This document shows positions 18,410-27,576 of a DNA stretch of 64,000 bases, in pieces (the stretch's first letter is position 1; the number at the start of each line of letters is the position of its first letter). Origin of the DNA: Photobacterium obscurum. GTDB lineage: Bacteria; Pseudomonadota; Gammaproteobacteria; Enterobacterales; Vibrionaceae. The position numbers and the translations under genes are program-made. The notes under the pieces were generated by a model that saw nothing but the letters and a program-made list of their open reading frames with translations, was not told where the DNA came from and ran no database searches. The DNA lies in assembly GCF_026191635.1 (NCBI RefSeq), contig NZ_JAKRRW010000027.1, forward strand, positions 1 to 64,000. The letters run 5' to 3'.

Positions 18410-20167
18410 ATGAAAACATTTATCCCAGGTAAAGATGCCACGCTTGAAGAATCAATCGAGCACTCTCAAACTCAGCTCAAACAACTTGGCTTTAACATTG
18501 AAGAGGCCGCATGGCTTAACCCTGTGCCAAATGTCTGGTCAGTGCATATTCGTGACGTAGATGCGCCAATGAACTTCACTTACGGTAAAGGTACAACCAA
18601 GAAAGCCGCGTTAGCTTCTGCGCTGAGCGAGTACTTCGAACGCCTGTCCAGCAACGACTTTTACGCTGACTACTACCTTGGTAAAGAGTTGGCAGAAGGT
18701 GAGTTTGTTCACTACCCGAACGAGAAATGGTTCCCGATTGATCTGGAAGAGAACTTGCCGCCTGAAGAGATCCTAGACGAACGCCTAACCCAATTCTACG
18801 ACCCAACATTGGAACTACTGGGCACCGATCTTGTTGATCTGCAAGCTAGCAACATGGAGCGCGGGATCTGCTGCCTGCCATACGAGCGTCAGAGCGACAA
18901 AGAAACAGTCTATATCCCGACGAATATCATCGGTAACCTCTATGCATCAAACGGTATGTCGGCAGGCAACAGCAAAGCCGAAGCTCGTACCAAGGGGCTG
19001 TCTGAAGTCCTCGGGCGTACTATCAGGAACCGTATTCTTGCCGAACACATCAGCCTGCCGGAAATTCCAGCTCACGTGATCAGCCGCTACCCGGACATTC
19101 AAGCGTCTCTCGACGCCCTTAAAGCCAAAGGATTCCCGCTCCACTGCTACGATGCCTCACTAGGCGGCAAATATCCGGTGCTCTGCGTGGTCTTGCTAAA
19201 TTCGCAGAACAATTCCTGTTTTGCCTCATTTGGTGCCCATCCACGCTTTGATACCGCGCTAGAACAGGCGATTACCGAACTACTGAAGGGCCGCGACCTG
19301 AAAGATCAGCCTGTCTTCCCAGAGCCATCTTTTCGTTACGATACAGTCCTAAATGATCGCAACCTTAAAACCCTCTTGATCGACTCTTCCGACATGAAAG
19401 CCTGGGATCTATTCAAAACCGAGGCTGACTACGATTTTGTCGACTGGAGCTTCAGCGGTACAGCTGAAGAAGAGCTTGCCCAACTGATGGCCATCCTCAC
19501 CGAGGAAAGAGCTGATGTCTATATTGCAGACTACGATCACCTTGGTGTCGACTGCTGCCGTATCATTGTTCCGGGTTGGTCAGAAATCTATCCGGTAGAA
19601 GTGCTGATTGAAGCCAATAATAATGTCGCGCTGGAGCTACGTGAAACCTTACTCGCGCTGCCCAAGGTTGAGTGGGATGCCGAGCAGTACGCCGAGATGT
19701 TCCATATTCTGGAAGAAGAGGGCTTTGATGACAGTGTCCGCCTGTATGAAATCATTGGTCTGGCACCACAATCCGGTGACGCCTGGCAGACACTCCGTAT
19801 TGGTGAGCTGAAGTGCTTCTTGGCACTGGCGGGTGGCGATTTAGACCTGGCACTGGAATTTGCTAACTGGTGCGTCGATTACAACGAGCCTATTTATAGC
19901 AAAGAACGAATGCTTTTTTTCCGCTGCCTGTTAGCAAGCCTCAATCTGGCGCTGGATGAAAAATGCGATCCAGCGCAACACAAACCTGAATTTGAACGTA
20001 TTTACGGTACCGAAACCGTTGCCGCAGCATGGGGCTCTATCGAAGGTAGCGTGCGCTTCCATGGCCTAACCGCCGGTGATTTAACCATGAGCCAGTTCCC
20101 GACCCACCAGAAGCTACTGGCATCGTACCAAAAACTTCAAGTCACTAAAAAAGCCAACTTCAAGTAA
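18410..20167 (+). CDS. ycaO: YcaO, RimO-associated ATP-binding protein, with E202 replaced by Gly
   Basis: This 585-residue protein is co-linear with E. coli YcaO, which assists beta-methylthiolation of ribosomal protein S12 by RimO. Matching blocks are FIPGKDATLEESI, AAWLNPVPNVWSVHIRD, FVHYPNEKWFP, YIPTNIIGNLYASNGMSAGN and RIGELKCFLALAGGDL. The first metal-binding pair is present (E74 and E77 in SEYFERLS). In the second pair E199 is present but position 202 is Gly (codon GGG, 19013-19015), where E. coli has SEVFER. The C-terminal TPR-like domain is present. In E. coli the gene also neighbours focA-pflB; here it sits 2.2 kb before pflB on the same strand. Confidence 0.93.
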   Translation: MKTFIPGKDATLEESIEHSQTQLKQLGFNIEEAAWLNPVPNVWSVHIRDVDAPMNFTYGKGTTKKAALASALSEYFERLSSNDFYADYYLGKELAEGEFVHYPNEKWFPIDLEENLPPEEILDERLTQFYDPTLELLGTDLVDLQASNMERGICCLPYERQSDKETVYIPTNIIGNLYASNGMSAGNSKAEARTKGLSEVLGRTIRNRILAEHISLPEIPAHVISRYPDIQASLDALKAKGFPLHCYDASLGGKYPVLCVVLLNSQNNSCFASFGAHPRFDTALEQAITELLKGRDLKDQPVFPEPSFRYDTVLNDRNLKTLLIDSSDMKAWDLFKTEADYDFVDWSFSGTAEEELAQLMAILTEERADVYIADYDHLGVDCCRIIVPGWSEIYPVEVLIEANNNVALELRETLLALPKVEWDAEQYAEMFHILEEEGFDDSVRLYEIIGLAPQSGDAWQTLRIGELKCFLALAGGDLDLALEFANWCVDYNEPIYSKERMLFFRCLLASLNLALDEKCDPAQHKPEFERIYGTETVAAAWGSIEGSVRFHGLTAGDLTMSQFPTHQKLLASYQKLQVTKKANFK

Positions 20168-20195
20168 TTTAATTACAACTTTGCAACCTGTATGA

Positions 20196-20234
20196 CAAAA
20201 ATGCCGGCAAAAAAACTGCTGGCACTTTTTTCTT
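20196..20234 (+). terminator. Rho-independent terminator of ycaO
   Basis: TGCCGGC (20202-20208) pairs with GCTGGCA (20218-20224, one G-T wobble) and is followed by TTTTTTC. Confidence 0.7.
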
Positions 20235-20662
20235 TCCTAACCTTTTGACAAACCGCTCTATATAAAAATAATACGAACCACTGCTACTTTTGGTGTAGTT
20301 TTTATTGTAAACCGCAAATTTCGAGCTACAATAGCCAAAACTATTATTAAACAGCAACTTAAGTGACATTTTGTCATTTGCGAGCTTATTCACAGTTTTA
20401 CTTTTGTTATAAGGTTTCTTTCATTTTTCATAACAAATGCTCTTTCCGCTCAATTTTTTTTGGTTTTTTTCCTACATTTTTTTAATCGTAGTGATCGAGA
20501 TCAATTCCCTTAGACGGTCCAAGCGGTAGACTTCAGTAAAATTTGGTGAAATATAATTACACCTAGAAAAAAACTCGCACCTGATAGCTCAAACCTCAGG
20601 AAAGCAAGCTACATTACAGACATTAAATACAAGAATTATTTTAAACGTAGAACGAGGCACTT
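20235..20662 (+). promoter_or_regulatory. Long AT-rich leader of the DUF3360 gene, with an FNR-like site
   Basis: GTGATCGAGATCAA at 20491-20504 matches the FNR consensus TTGAT-N4-ATCAA in nine of ten defined positions. It lies about 160 bp before the start codon. The rest is AT-rich with poly-T tracts at 20451-20482 and shows no gene. Anaerobic activation would suit a gene placed just ahead of pflB. Confidence 0.55.
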
Positions 20663-22177
20663 ATGTCATCACAAGAAAGAAGTTACCAGGAGCTACACCG
20701 CCCTGCGTCTGACTTCTCTAGTCGATCAGACTATCTTGATCATGAGCTGAAAATCATGAAGCCGCGCCGCTTTGGTTTAAACCTACCAGGCCGCGACTTT
20801 CGTTTTGAGCTAGAAGATTTGGTTCCAGCCCTTGCCGGTACTATCGGTATTATCGCCATGTACTCAGCGGTAATGATGTCTTGGGCAGACGGTCTAACCC
20901 AAGCATGGGATCATATCAACCTTGGCAAAGAGTTCGCCATCGAAGTTGCACGAGTTGAAATGCTCATTCCTGCGCTTCTATTCTGCGTTCTAGCATCCGG
21001 ATTCATTAACCCCCGCGCCAACCTGGCTGGTAACCACGGTCCAATGATCCCATTGATCGGTACCATTGCCCTTGCCGGTGCACACCCTCTTGCTCTTGCA
21101 ATCCTTCTTGGTGTATTCGGTCTGCTACTTAGTTATTTCAAAGGTGGCTCCAAGCTGGTAAACCTAACCGGCGAAGGTGTTGCCGGCGGCTTGCTGGTGT
21201 TCCTTGGCTTTACCGGCGCGATGAGCCAAATCGGCCAAATCCAAACTTGGGCAACAGGCCTTGAGTCTGCAGAAATCGCCAAAGGCAGCCTGGGTTATGT
21301 TGGTCTGGTTGTACTGGCAGTTAACATTGTGCTCTATGCCTTCCTGGCAAAAATCAACAAGCGTTGGTTAGCCATCCCAGCCTGTGCGATTACCGGTCTT
21401 CTTGTTGCGCTTGCATTTGGTGCTGGCTTTGACCTGACTTTCGAAACTGAAATGGGTCTACCAAACCTGAACCCTGTTTACTGGTGGGGCAGCACAGAGC
21501 AAGGCTGGATGCTTGGTCTTCCAAACCTGCAGCACTTCATTGCATCACTGCCATTTGCAATCCTGGCGGTAGCAATGTGGTCACCTGACTTCCTTGGTCA
21601 CCGTATCTTCCAAGAGCTGAACTACCCTAAAGGTACTGAGAAAGTACTGATGGATGTTGATGACACGATGACTATGTGTTCTATCCGTCAGATGGTAGGT
21701 ACTGCCGTTGGTGGTGGTAACATCACATCATCTTGGGGAACATACATGATCCCTGCGGCAATCGCTAAGCGTCCGATCCCTGCTGGTGCGATTGTTCTTG
21801 GCTGCTTGGTAATGCTGATTGCTATCCTTGGCTTCCCAATGGATGTGGCGGTATGGCCTCCAGTAATGCGTATTGCTCTTCTAGTTGGTGTATTCTTGCC
21901 ACTACTTGAAGCCGGTATGCAAATGGTTAAAGACACAAAAGATTCACAATCTGCTGGTATCTGTATCTTTGCTTCAGCGGTTGTTAACCCGGTACTGGCA
22001 TGGGCACTAACCATGCTGCTTGATAACAACGGCCTAATTGGCGACAAAGAACGTGCGAAGAAACTATCGTTCATGGATCGTGTTATTATCCCGGCCTCTG
22101 TCCTTATCATCTGCCTAGTGGCGATGCTGGCAGTAGGTATGCTTGAAGGCCAATACGGCATTCCAGCGTTACTATAA
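20663..22177 (+). CDS. DUF3360-family multi-pass membrane protein
   Basis: This 504-residue protein has a cytoplasmic N-terminus of about 50 residues and then about 11-12 membrane spans. I recognise it as DUF3360, an uncharacterised family common in Vibrionaceae. Distinct motifs are FINPRANLAGNHGPMIPLIG, GEGVAGGLLVFLGFTGAMSQ, DDTMTMCSIRQMVGTAVGGGN and ITSSWGTYMIPAAIAKRPIPAGA. The conserved Asn/Gly-rich half-helices suggest a transporter with a SulP/UraA-like repeat fold; that is inference. It is on the same strand as pflB, 211 bp upstream of it, and has an FNR-like site in its leader. A role in anaerobic anion or carboxylate transport is plausible but unproven. Confidence 0.8.
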   Translation: MSSQERSYQELHRPASDFSSRSDYLDHELKIMKPRRFGLNLPGRDFRFELEDLVPALAGTIGIIAMYSAVMMSWADGLTQAWDHINLGKEFAIEVARVEMLIPALLFCVLASGFINPRANLAGNHGPMIPLIGTIALAGAHPLALAILLGVFGLLLSYFKGGSKLVNLTGEGVAGGLLVFLGFTGAMSQIGQIQTWATGLESAEIAKGSLGYVGLVVLAVNIVLYAFLAKINKRWLAIPACAITGLLVALAFGAGFDLTFETEMGLPNLNPVYWWGSTEQGWMLGLPNLQHFIASLPFAILAVAMWSPDFLGHRIFQELNYPKGTEKVLMDVDDTMTMCSIRQMVGTAVGGGNITSSWGTYMIPAAIAKRPIPAGAIVLGCLVMLIAILGFPMDVAVWPPVMRIALLVGVFLPLLEAGMQMVKDTKDSQSAGICIFASAVVNPVLAWALTMLLDNNGLIGDKERAKKLSFMDRVIIPASVLIICLVAMLAVGMLEGQYGIPALL

Positions 22178-22185
22178 TTAGTATT

Positions 22186-22206
22186 GGGCAGTGCAATGCA
22201 CTGCCC
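22186..22206 (+). terminator. Hairpin after the DUF3360 gene
   Basis: GGGCAGTGCA (22186-22195) and TGCACTGCCC (22197-22206) form a near-perfect stem, nine bases after the stop codon. Only TCTCTATT follows, so it may be a weak terminator or an mRNA-stabilising hairpin that lets some reading into pflB. Confidence 0.55.
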
Positions 22207-22388
22207 TCTCTATTCACTATCCGTATTAGTGCTAATACGAATAATGAAATCAGTCTTAGCTGCACGAATTGATTTGATTATCCGTATTATTGTTAATGAA
22301 AGTGTACTGTTCACCATCAACCGGTGGTGATGAGCTCAACAGCGATTAAATCAGTACGTGTTTTTTCTACTAAAAAGGTAGGTATGTC

Positions 22389-24665
22389 ATGGCAGAGCAA
22401 TTTGCTAAAGCTTGGGAAGGTTTCGCCGCTGGCGAATGGCAGAACGATGTAAACGTTCGCGACTTCATCCAGAAAAACTACGCACCGTATGAAGGTGATG
22501 AGTCTTTCCTAGTATCTGAAGGTACTGAAGCGACAAACAAGCTTTGGGATCAGGTTATGGAAGGTATCAAGCAGGAGAACAGCACTCACGCTCCTGTTGA
22601 TTTCGATACTTCTGTTATCTCTACCATCACTGCTCACGACGCAGGTTACATCAACAAAGATCTTGAGACTATCGTAGGTCTTCAGACTGACGCTCCGCTT
22701 AAGCGTGCAATCATCCCTAACGGTGGTATCCGTATGGTTGAAGGTTCGTGCAAAGTATACGGTCGTGAACTAGATCCAATGGTATCTAAGATCTACTCTG
22801 AATACCGTAAGACGCACAACCAGGGCGTTTTCGATATCTACACTCCAGATATCATGAAATGTCGTAAGTCTGGTGTTCTGACTGGTCTTCCAGATGCATA
22901 CGGCCGTGGTCGTATCATCGGTGATTACCGTCGTGTAGCACTATACGGTATCGACTTCCTAATGAAGAACAAGTTCGCTCAGTTCTCTTCTCTACAAGAG
23001 AAGTTCGAGAACGGCGAAGACCTACAGATGACTATGCAGCTTCGCGAAGAAATCGCTGAGCAGCATCGTGCACTAGGTCAGATCAAAGAAATGGCAGCTA
23101 AATACGGCTACGACATCTCTGGTCCTGCAACAACTGCACAAGAAGCAATCCAGTGGACATACTTCGGTTACCTAGCTGCTGTTAAATCACAGAACGGTGC
23201 TGCAATGTCTCTAGGTCGTACTTCTACGTTCCTAGATATCTACATCGAGCGTGATATCGCTGCTGGTAAGATCACTGAAGAACAAGCTCAGGAAATGATC
23301 GACCACTTCGTAATGAAGCTACGTATGGTTCGCTTCCTACGTACTCCTGAGTACGATGAGCTATTCTCTGGCGACCCAATCTGGGCAACAGAGTCTATGG
23401 GTGGTATGAGCCTTGACGGTCGTACGCTGGTAACACGTACTAACTTCCGTTTCCTAAACAGCCTGTACACAATGGGTCCTTCTCCAGAGCCAAACATCAC
23501 TGTACTTTGGTCTGAGCAGCTACCTGACGGCTTCAAGCGTTTCTGTGCGAAAGTATCTATCGATACTTCTTCTATCCAGTACGAAAACGACGATCTAATG
23601 CGTCCTGACATGAACTCTGATGACTACGCGATCGCTTGTTGTGTATCGCCAATGGTTGTTGGTAAGCAAATGCAGTTCTTCGGCGCACGTGCTAACTTGG
23701 CGAAAACAATGCTTTACACCATCAACGGTGGTGTGGATGAGAAGCTGAAAATCCAAGTTGGTCCTAAGATGGACAAGATCACAGATGAAGTTCTGAGCTA
23801 TGACGATCTTATGGAGCGCATGGATCACTTCATGGACTGGTTGGCTAAGCAGTACGTTACAGCACTGAACAGCATCCACTTCATGCACGACAAGTACAGC
23901 TACGAAGCATCACTAATGGCTCTTCATGACCGTGATGTTGTACGTACTATGGCTTGTGGTATTGCTGGTCTGTCTGTTGCTGCTGACTCACTATCTGCAA
24001 TCAAATACGCAAAAGTTAAGCCAGTACGTGACGAAGACGGTATCGCGATCGATTTCGAAATCGAAGGCGACTATCCTAAGTTCGGTAACAACGACGCACG
24101 CGTTGATGACATCGCTTGTGAACTTGTTACAACGTTCATGAACAAGATCCGTAAGCTGAAGACTTACCGTGATGCAATCCCAACTCAGTCTATCCTAACT
24201 ATCACTTCAAACGTGGTATACGGTAAGAAGACTGGTACTACGCCTGACGGCCGCAAAGCAGGTGCTCCTTTCGCACCGGGTGCAAACCCAATGCACGGTC
24301 GTGACGAAAAAGGTGCGGTAGCATCTCTGACTTCTGTTGGTAAACTGCCGTTTGCTGATGCGAAAGATGGTATCTCTTACACTTTCTCTATCGTTCCTAA
24401 CGCGCTAGGTAAAGAAGCTGAGACTCAAAAAGCTAACCTTGCAGGCCTAATGGATGGTTACTTCCACCACGAAGCTGGCATCGAAGGCGGTCAGCACCTG
24501 AACGTTAACGTTCTTAACCGCGAAACTCTAGAAGACGCAGTTAAGCACCCAGAGAAGTACCCACAGCTAACTATCCGTGTATCGGGCTACGCTGTGCGTT
24601 TCAACTCTCTAACTGCTGAACAGCAGAAAGACGTTATCGCGCGTACTTTCACTGAGTCTCTATAA
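22389..24665 (+). CDS. pflB: Formate C-acetyltransferase (pyruvate formate-lyase)
   Basis: This 758-residue glycyl-radical enzyme converts pyruvate and CoA to acetyl-CoA and formate under anaerobic conditions. The active-site pair Cys417-Cys418 is in IACCVSPM and the radical-bearing Gly733 in RVSGYAVRF, as in E. coli (418/419 and 734). The start has AAGGTAGGT upstream; an overlapping ATG at 22383 is out of frame. Codon choice is strongly biased (CGT, GGT, AAC, TCT), like ackA and pta and unlike most neighbours, indicating very high expression. A strong terminator follows, so pflA is transcribed separately or by read-through. Confidence 0.98.
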   Translation: MAEQFAKAWEGFAAGEWQNDVNVRDFIQKNYAPYEGDESFLVSEGTEATNKLWDQVMEGIKQENSTHAPVDFDTSVISTITAHDAGYINKDLETIVGLQTDAPLKRAIIPNGGIRMVEGSCKVYGRELDPMVSKIYSEYRKTHNQGVFDIYTPDIMKCRKSGVLTGLPDAYGRGRIIGDYRRVALYGIDFLMKNKFAQFSSLQEKFENGEDLQMTMQLREEIAEQHRALGQIKEMAAKYGYDISGPATTAQEAIQWTYFGYLAAVKSQNGAAMSLGRTSTFLDIYIERDIAAGKITEEQAQEMIDHFVMKLRMVRFLRTPEYDELFSGDPIWATESMGGMSLDGRTLVTRTNFRFLNSLYTMGPSPEPNITVLWSEQLPDGFKRFCAKVSIDTSSIQYENDDLMRPDMNSDDYAIACCVSPMVVGKQMQFFGARANLAKTMLYTINGGVDEKLKIQVGPKMDKITDEVLSYDDLMERMDHFMDWLAKQYVTALNSIHFMHDKYSYEASLMALHDRDVVRTMACGIAGLSVAADSLSAIKYAKVKPVRDEDGIAIDFEIEGDYPKFGNNDARVDDIACELVTTFMNKIRKLKTYRDAIPTQSILTITSNVVYGKKTGTTPDGRKAGAPFAPGANPMHGRDEKGAVASLTSVGKLPFADAKDGISYTFSIVPNALGKEAETQKANLAGLMDGYFHHEAGIEGGQHLNVNVLNRETLEDAVKHPEKYPQLTIRVSGYAVRFNSLTAEQQKDVIARTFTESL

Positions 24666-24724
24666 TTGAGAATCAAGTGACGAGAGGCTGATGGCTTGCA
24701 ATAGCCACTAACCATCTCAATATC

Positions 24725-24754
24725 AAAAAAGCCGGTCTGATGACCGGCTTTTTT
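24725..24754. terminator. Strong terminator after pflB
   Basis: GCCGGTC (24731-24737) and GACCGGC (24742-24748), with loop TGAT, are flanked by A6 and T6 runs that extend the stem. Confidence 0.92.
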
Positions 24755-25020
24755 ATTGCTTTTTTCCTGTACATTCCATTCCTACCTCAACAAAACATTC
24801 CCAAACGATACTGTTTATCCTTACCACTTCCCCAGCTATTACGCCTTAATGGTTCATCGCCATGTAAGTGATATGCTGCGAGCCCCCATTTATAAGCCCC
24901 TTTTCGACCTAACTGATAAAAGTTTTATCCTTACATTTTAAGTGCGTTAATGACTACTTTAGCCGTTAGTTTTGTAATAAAATAACAACCAAAACACGCA
25001 CCACGCGGAGAAGTTAAGCA
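24755..25020 (+). promoter_or_regulatory. pflA upstream region
   Basis: This is 266 bp without a credible gene. A perfect 15-bp palindrome, GATAAAAGTTTTATC, spans 24915-24929, about 90 bp before pflA. GCGGAGAAG lies at the ribosome-binding position. The regulator is unknown. Confidence 0.35.
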
Positions 25021-25761
25021 ATGTCAGTAAAAGGCCGTATTCACTCTTTTGAATCCTGCGGTACCGTGGATGGACCCGGCATCCGTTTCATCGTATTTAT
25101 GCAAGGCTGCTTAATGCGCTGTCAGTATTGCCACAACCGCGATACCTGGGATCTTCATGATGGTAAAGAAATCACTGTCGAAGAGCTCATGAAAGAAGCC
25201 ACCGCATACCGTCACTTCATGAATGCTTCTGGTGGTGGCGTAACAGCCTCAGGCGGCGAAGCAATGCTGCAGCCAGAGTTTGTTCGTGATTTCTTCCGGG
25301 CAGCCCAAGCCGAAGGTATTCATACCTGCCTAGATACAAACGGTTATATCCGTAAACACACTGATGTGGTTGACGAAGTACTTGATGCTTCAGATCTTGT
25401 TATGTTGGATCTAAAACAGCTTGATGACTCCATTCACCAGGATCTGGTCGGTGTTCCTAACAAGCGTGTGCTTGATTTTGCTCGCTATCTGCACAAACGC
25501 GGCCAAAAGACATGGATCCGCTATGTCATAGTACCTGGCTTCACAGATGATGAAAAATCTGCCCACCTGCTTGGTGAGTTCATTAAAGATATGGACAATA
25601 TCGAGAAAGTAGAACTGCTCCCTTATCACCAGCTTGGTGAACATAAATGGGAAGCTCTGGGCTTTGAATATCAGTTGACAGGTGTAAAGCCGCCATCAAA
25701 AGAAACGATGGAAAAGCTAAAAGGTATCATTGCCAGCTATGGTCATAACGTAATGTACTAA
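25021..25761 (+). CDS. pflA: Pyruvate formate-lyase 1-activating enzyme (radical SAM)
   Basis: This 246-residue radical-SAM protein generates the glycyl radical on PflB. The 4Fe-4S cysteines are C30, C34 and C37 in QGCLMRCQYCHN. SAM-binding features GGGVTASGGEAMLQ and DTNGYIR are present, as is the substrate-facing VVPGFTDD. Length and order match E. coli PflA. It lies 355 bp after pflB on the same strand, behind a terminator and its own leader. Confidence 0.97.
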   Translation: MSVKGRIHSFESCGTVDGPGIRFIVFMQGCLMRCQYCHNRDTWDLHDGKEITVEELMKEATAYRHFMNASGGGVTASGGEAMLQPEFVRDFFRAAQAEGIHTCLDTNGYIRKHTDVVDEVLDASDLVMLDLKQLDDSIHQDLVGVPNKRVLDFARYLHKRGQKTWIRYVIVPGFTDDEKSAHLLGEFIKDMDNIEKVELLPYHQLGEHKWEALGFEYQLTGVKPPSKETMEKLKGIIASYGHNVMY

Positions 25762-25795
25762 TACATTAGCCAGCCATAACGAATATACTCAACAA

Positions 25796-25824
25796 GAGGC
25801 ATGCCGGACGGCCTGCCTCCTGTT
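25796..25824. terminator. Probable bidirectional hairpin between pflA and the convergent gene
   Basis: GAGGCA (25796-25801) pairs with TGCCTC (25814-25819), with further pairing inside; TGTTT follows. The T tract is short, so termination strength is uncertain. Confidence 0.5.
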
Positions 25825-25845
25825 TAGCAATTACCCCATTGGTTA

Positions 25846-26805
25846 CTAGCTCGCAACCTGATTATCTTTAGTTACCTGACAGAGCAACGACTGCTTATTG
25901 TCAGCACAACTCTGTTTCACCAACTCACACTTATCTTGGGCCATACCATCTAATACGCTGCACTGGGCATTGACTAAGCATAGTTTTTGACGCTCTGCCA
26001 GAGCAGGCACTGATGCGCTAAGTACCTCATCATCGATGCAGCTAGCAATCGTCTTTTGAACGTTTTCATCAAACGCATTTAGTTGTCGCTTGAAAGTCAT
26101 TTCCTCTGTCGGCACAAAACGCCCTACGCTAGCAAGCGAAAGAATGTCATCATACTTGTCTACATTCAGCGGCTTACAGTTAACATCCCACTTATTCTTA
26201 AAGCGACTACGACTTAATTCTACGGGTTTTTTATTGCCGTTAAACTGATGGTAACGGGATCTATCGTCTTCGAAATAACCGTGTACGCTATATTTTTTAT
26301 TTAAAAAGTCATACACCAAATCAACGATAAACGGCACCCTTTCACGGGCAAGGCCCATTGCATTCTTCGCCGCATAATAGCCACAGGTGGTGAGATTGAG
26401 AACATTGTCCTTCTCCCTCACCGTCGCCGGGTTGAACATCCAGTTCTCGTTGCTGCTCAGACTATAAAACTCAACTGAATTGGGAAAATTAAACTTATTG
26501 GCAAACCGAGTTAGGGCAGCCTGTCTGAGCTCGACGATCGGGTCTTCATCGGTTGTTGTTACTTCAGCAGACTGAATCAGAGCTTCCGCAGGTGGTTGCA
26601 AAGGCTCTGCTGGCATCATCAAGGTTTCTTCGCCAGAACCGGCCGGTACGGCCGACTGCTGCAGTAATAATGCAGTGCTAGATAGGCTTGCTGAGACCTT
26701 ATATAAGTTAATCAATAACAGCAGCAGCAGTAAGCAGCCTAGGCCACGAAACAGAGTATTCAGCTTGAGGGAAAAGTCCCTGACCGGCTTTCCTTTGATT
26801 ATCAT
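25846..26805 (-). CDS. Membrane-anchored protein of unknown function with Cys-rich C-terminus
   Basis: This 319-residue protein is not recognised as a known family. One N-terminal membrane span (about 15-34, rich in Leu) follows a short basic segment, predicting an anchored periplasmic protein. A low-complexity Pro/Glu/Ala linker (about 50-85) follows, then a globular part with Trp, Tyr and Asn-rich motifs (FNFPNSVEFYSLSSNENW, LTTCGYYAAKNAM). The last about 65 residues carry six cysteines, which could form disulfides. AGGA about 8 bases before the ATG supports the start. It is a single gene, convergent with pflA. Confidence 0.65.
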   Translation of the reverse strand: MIIKGKPVRDFSLKLNTLFRGLGCLLLLLLLINLYKVSASLSSTALLLQQSAVPAGSGEETLMMPAEPLQPPAEALIQSAEVTTTDEDPIVELRQAALTRFANKFNFPNSVEFYSLSSNENWMFNPATVREKDNVLNLTTCGYYAAKNAMGLARERVPFIVDLVYDFLNKKYSVHGYFEDDRSRYHQFNGNKKPVELSRSRFKNKWDVNCKPLNVDKYDDILSLASVGRFVPTEEMTFKRQLNAFDENVQKTIASCIDDEVLSASVPALAERQKLCLVNAQCSVLDGMAQDKCELVKQSCADNKQSLLCQVTKDNQVAS

Positions 26806-27576
26806 TGTATCTTCCTAGCAGTATCATCTACGGCCGGATTTTATAGATAACAACTCCCTTGTCCATAGACCAACTGCTCACTTTTTGCACAGTCATTGAT
26901 GTGATAAATGAAATCAAAGAGATGTATTTTCTTTTTTCTTTATCTTTGTGAGCAACCTCTTTATTCGCCATGATCGAGGGCTTAGTAGCTCCGAAGGCTG
27001 GTTATACAGTCTATCAGGCATCACTGTATAACCTATCTGACAATAACGAATATAGTTATAAAACAAATAGCACATAACAATCAGCATTATTGATAATGCG
27101 CCTTATCATTTTCGCCGCTTGCCTCGTTGAGGGTAAGCACATATCCAGCAGTTATCACAATCGATTAGCAGGTCAAACTGATGCCAAATACCCTCCCATT
27201 TTTTTGGCCGTAGCAAACAATACAAAACAAATCACAATGCAATCACTAGCAAATAAAGTGATTGCATATCAAACCTACAACTTACAGGCATCAGAAATAT
27301 TGATAAGAAAAAAAACAAGATCCTGAGATCAAAAAGGACTACTTTTACCAGCTCTAGCGAAATTGTGTAGTAAAAAGTCGAATACTCTTATTAAACATCT
27401 AAATATCTCCTTCTATCATCAATAAAAAGTACTAACCACATTCACAAATCCGATAATAAGCACACTGTTACATATCAGAATATTCGCTGTGAGCAATCAA
27501 TTTTCCTAATACCACTATCATCTATCTTCTCATCACCTCAAAAAAGATAGATGACGACCAGTCAACAACCTCGATA
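26806..27576. other. 771-bp gene-free region with a perfect 10-bp inverted repeat
   Basis: Between a leftward gene and the 3' end of the next leftward LysR gene. GTTATACAGT (27001-27010) and ACTGTATAAC (27023-27032) are perfect inverted repeats around 12 bases, about 200 bp upstream of the unknown membrane protein. A 78-codon open frame at 27090-27326 has no recognisable features or ribosome-binding site. Nothing else seen. Confidence 0.5.

Noticed and set aside
22268..22285. TTGATTTGATTATC upstream of pflB as an FNR site
   Set aside because: The left half fits, but the right half matches ATCAA in only two bases.
24756..24941. 61-codon rightward frame after pflB
   Set aside because: It starts at the end of the pflB terminator, has no ribosome-binding site and its translation shows no family features.
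27090..27326. 78-codon rightward frame in the 771-bp gap
   Set aside because: No ribosome-binding site and composition is like the surrounding AT-rich DNA.
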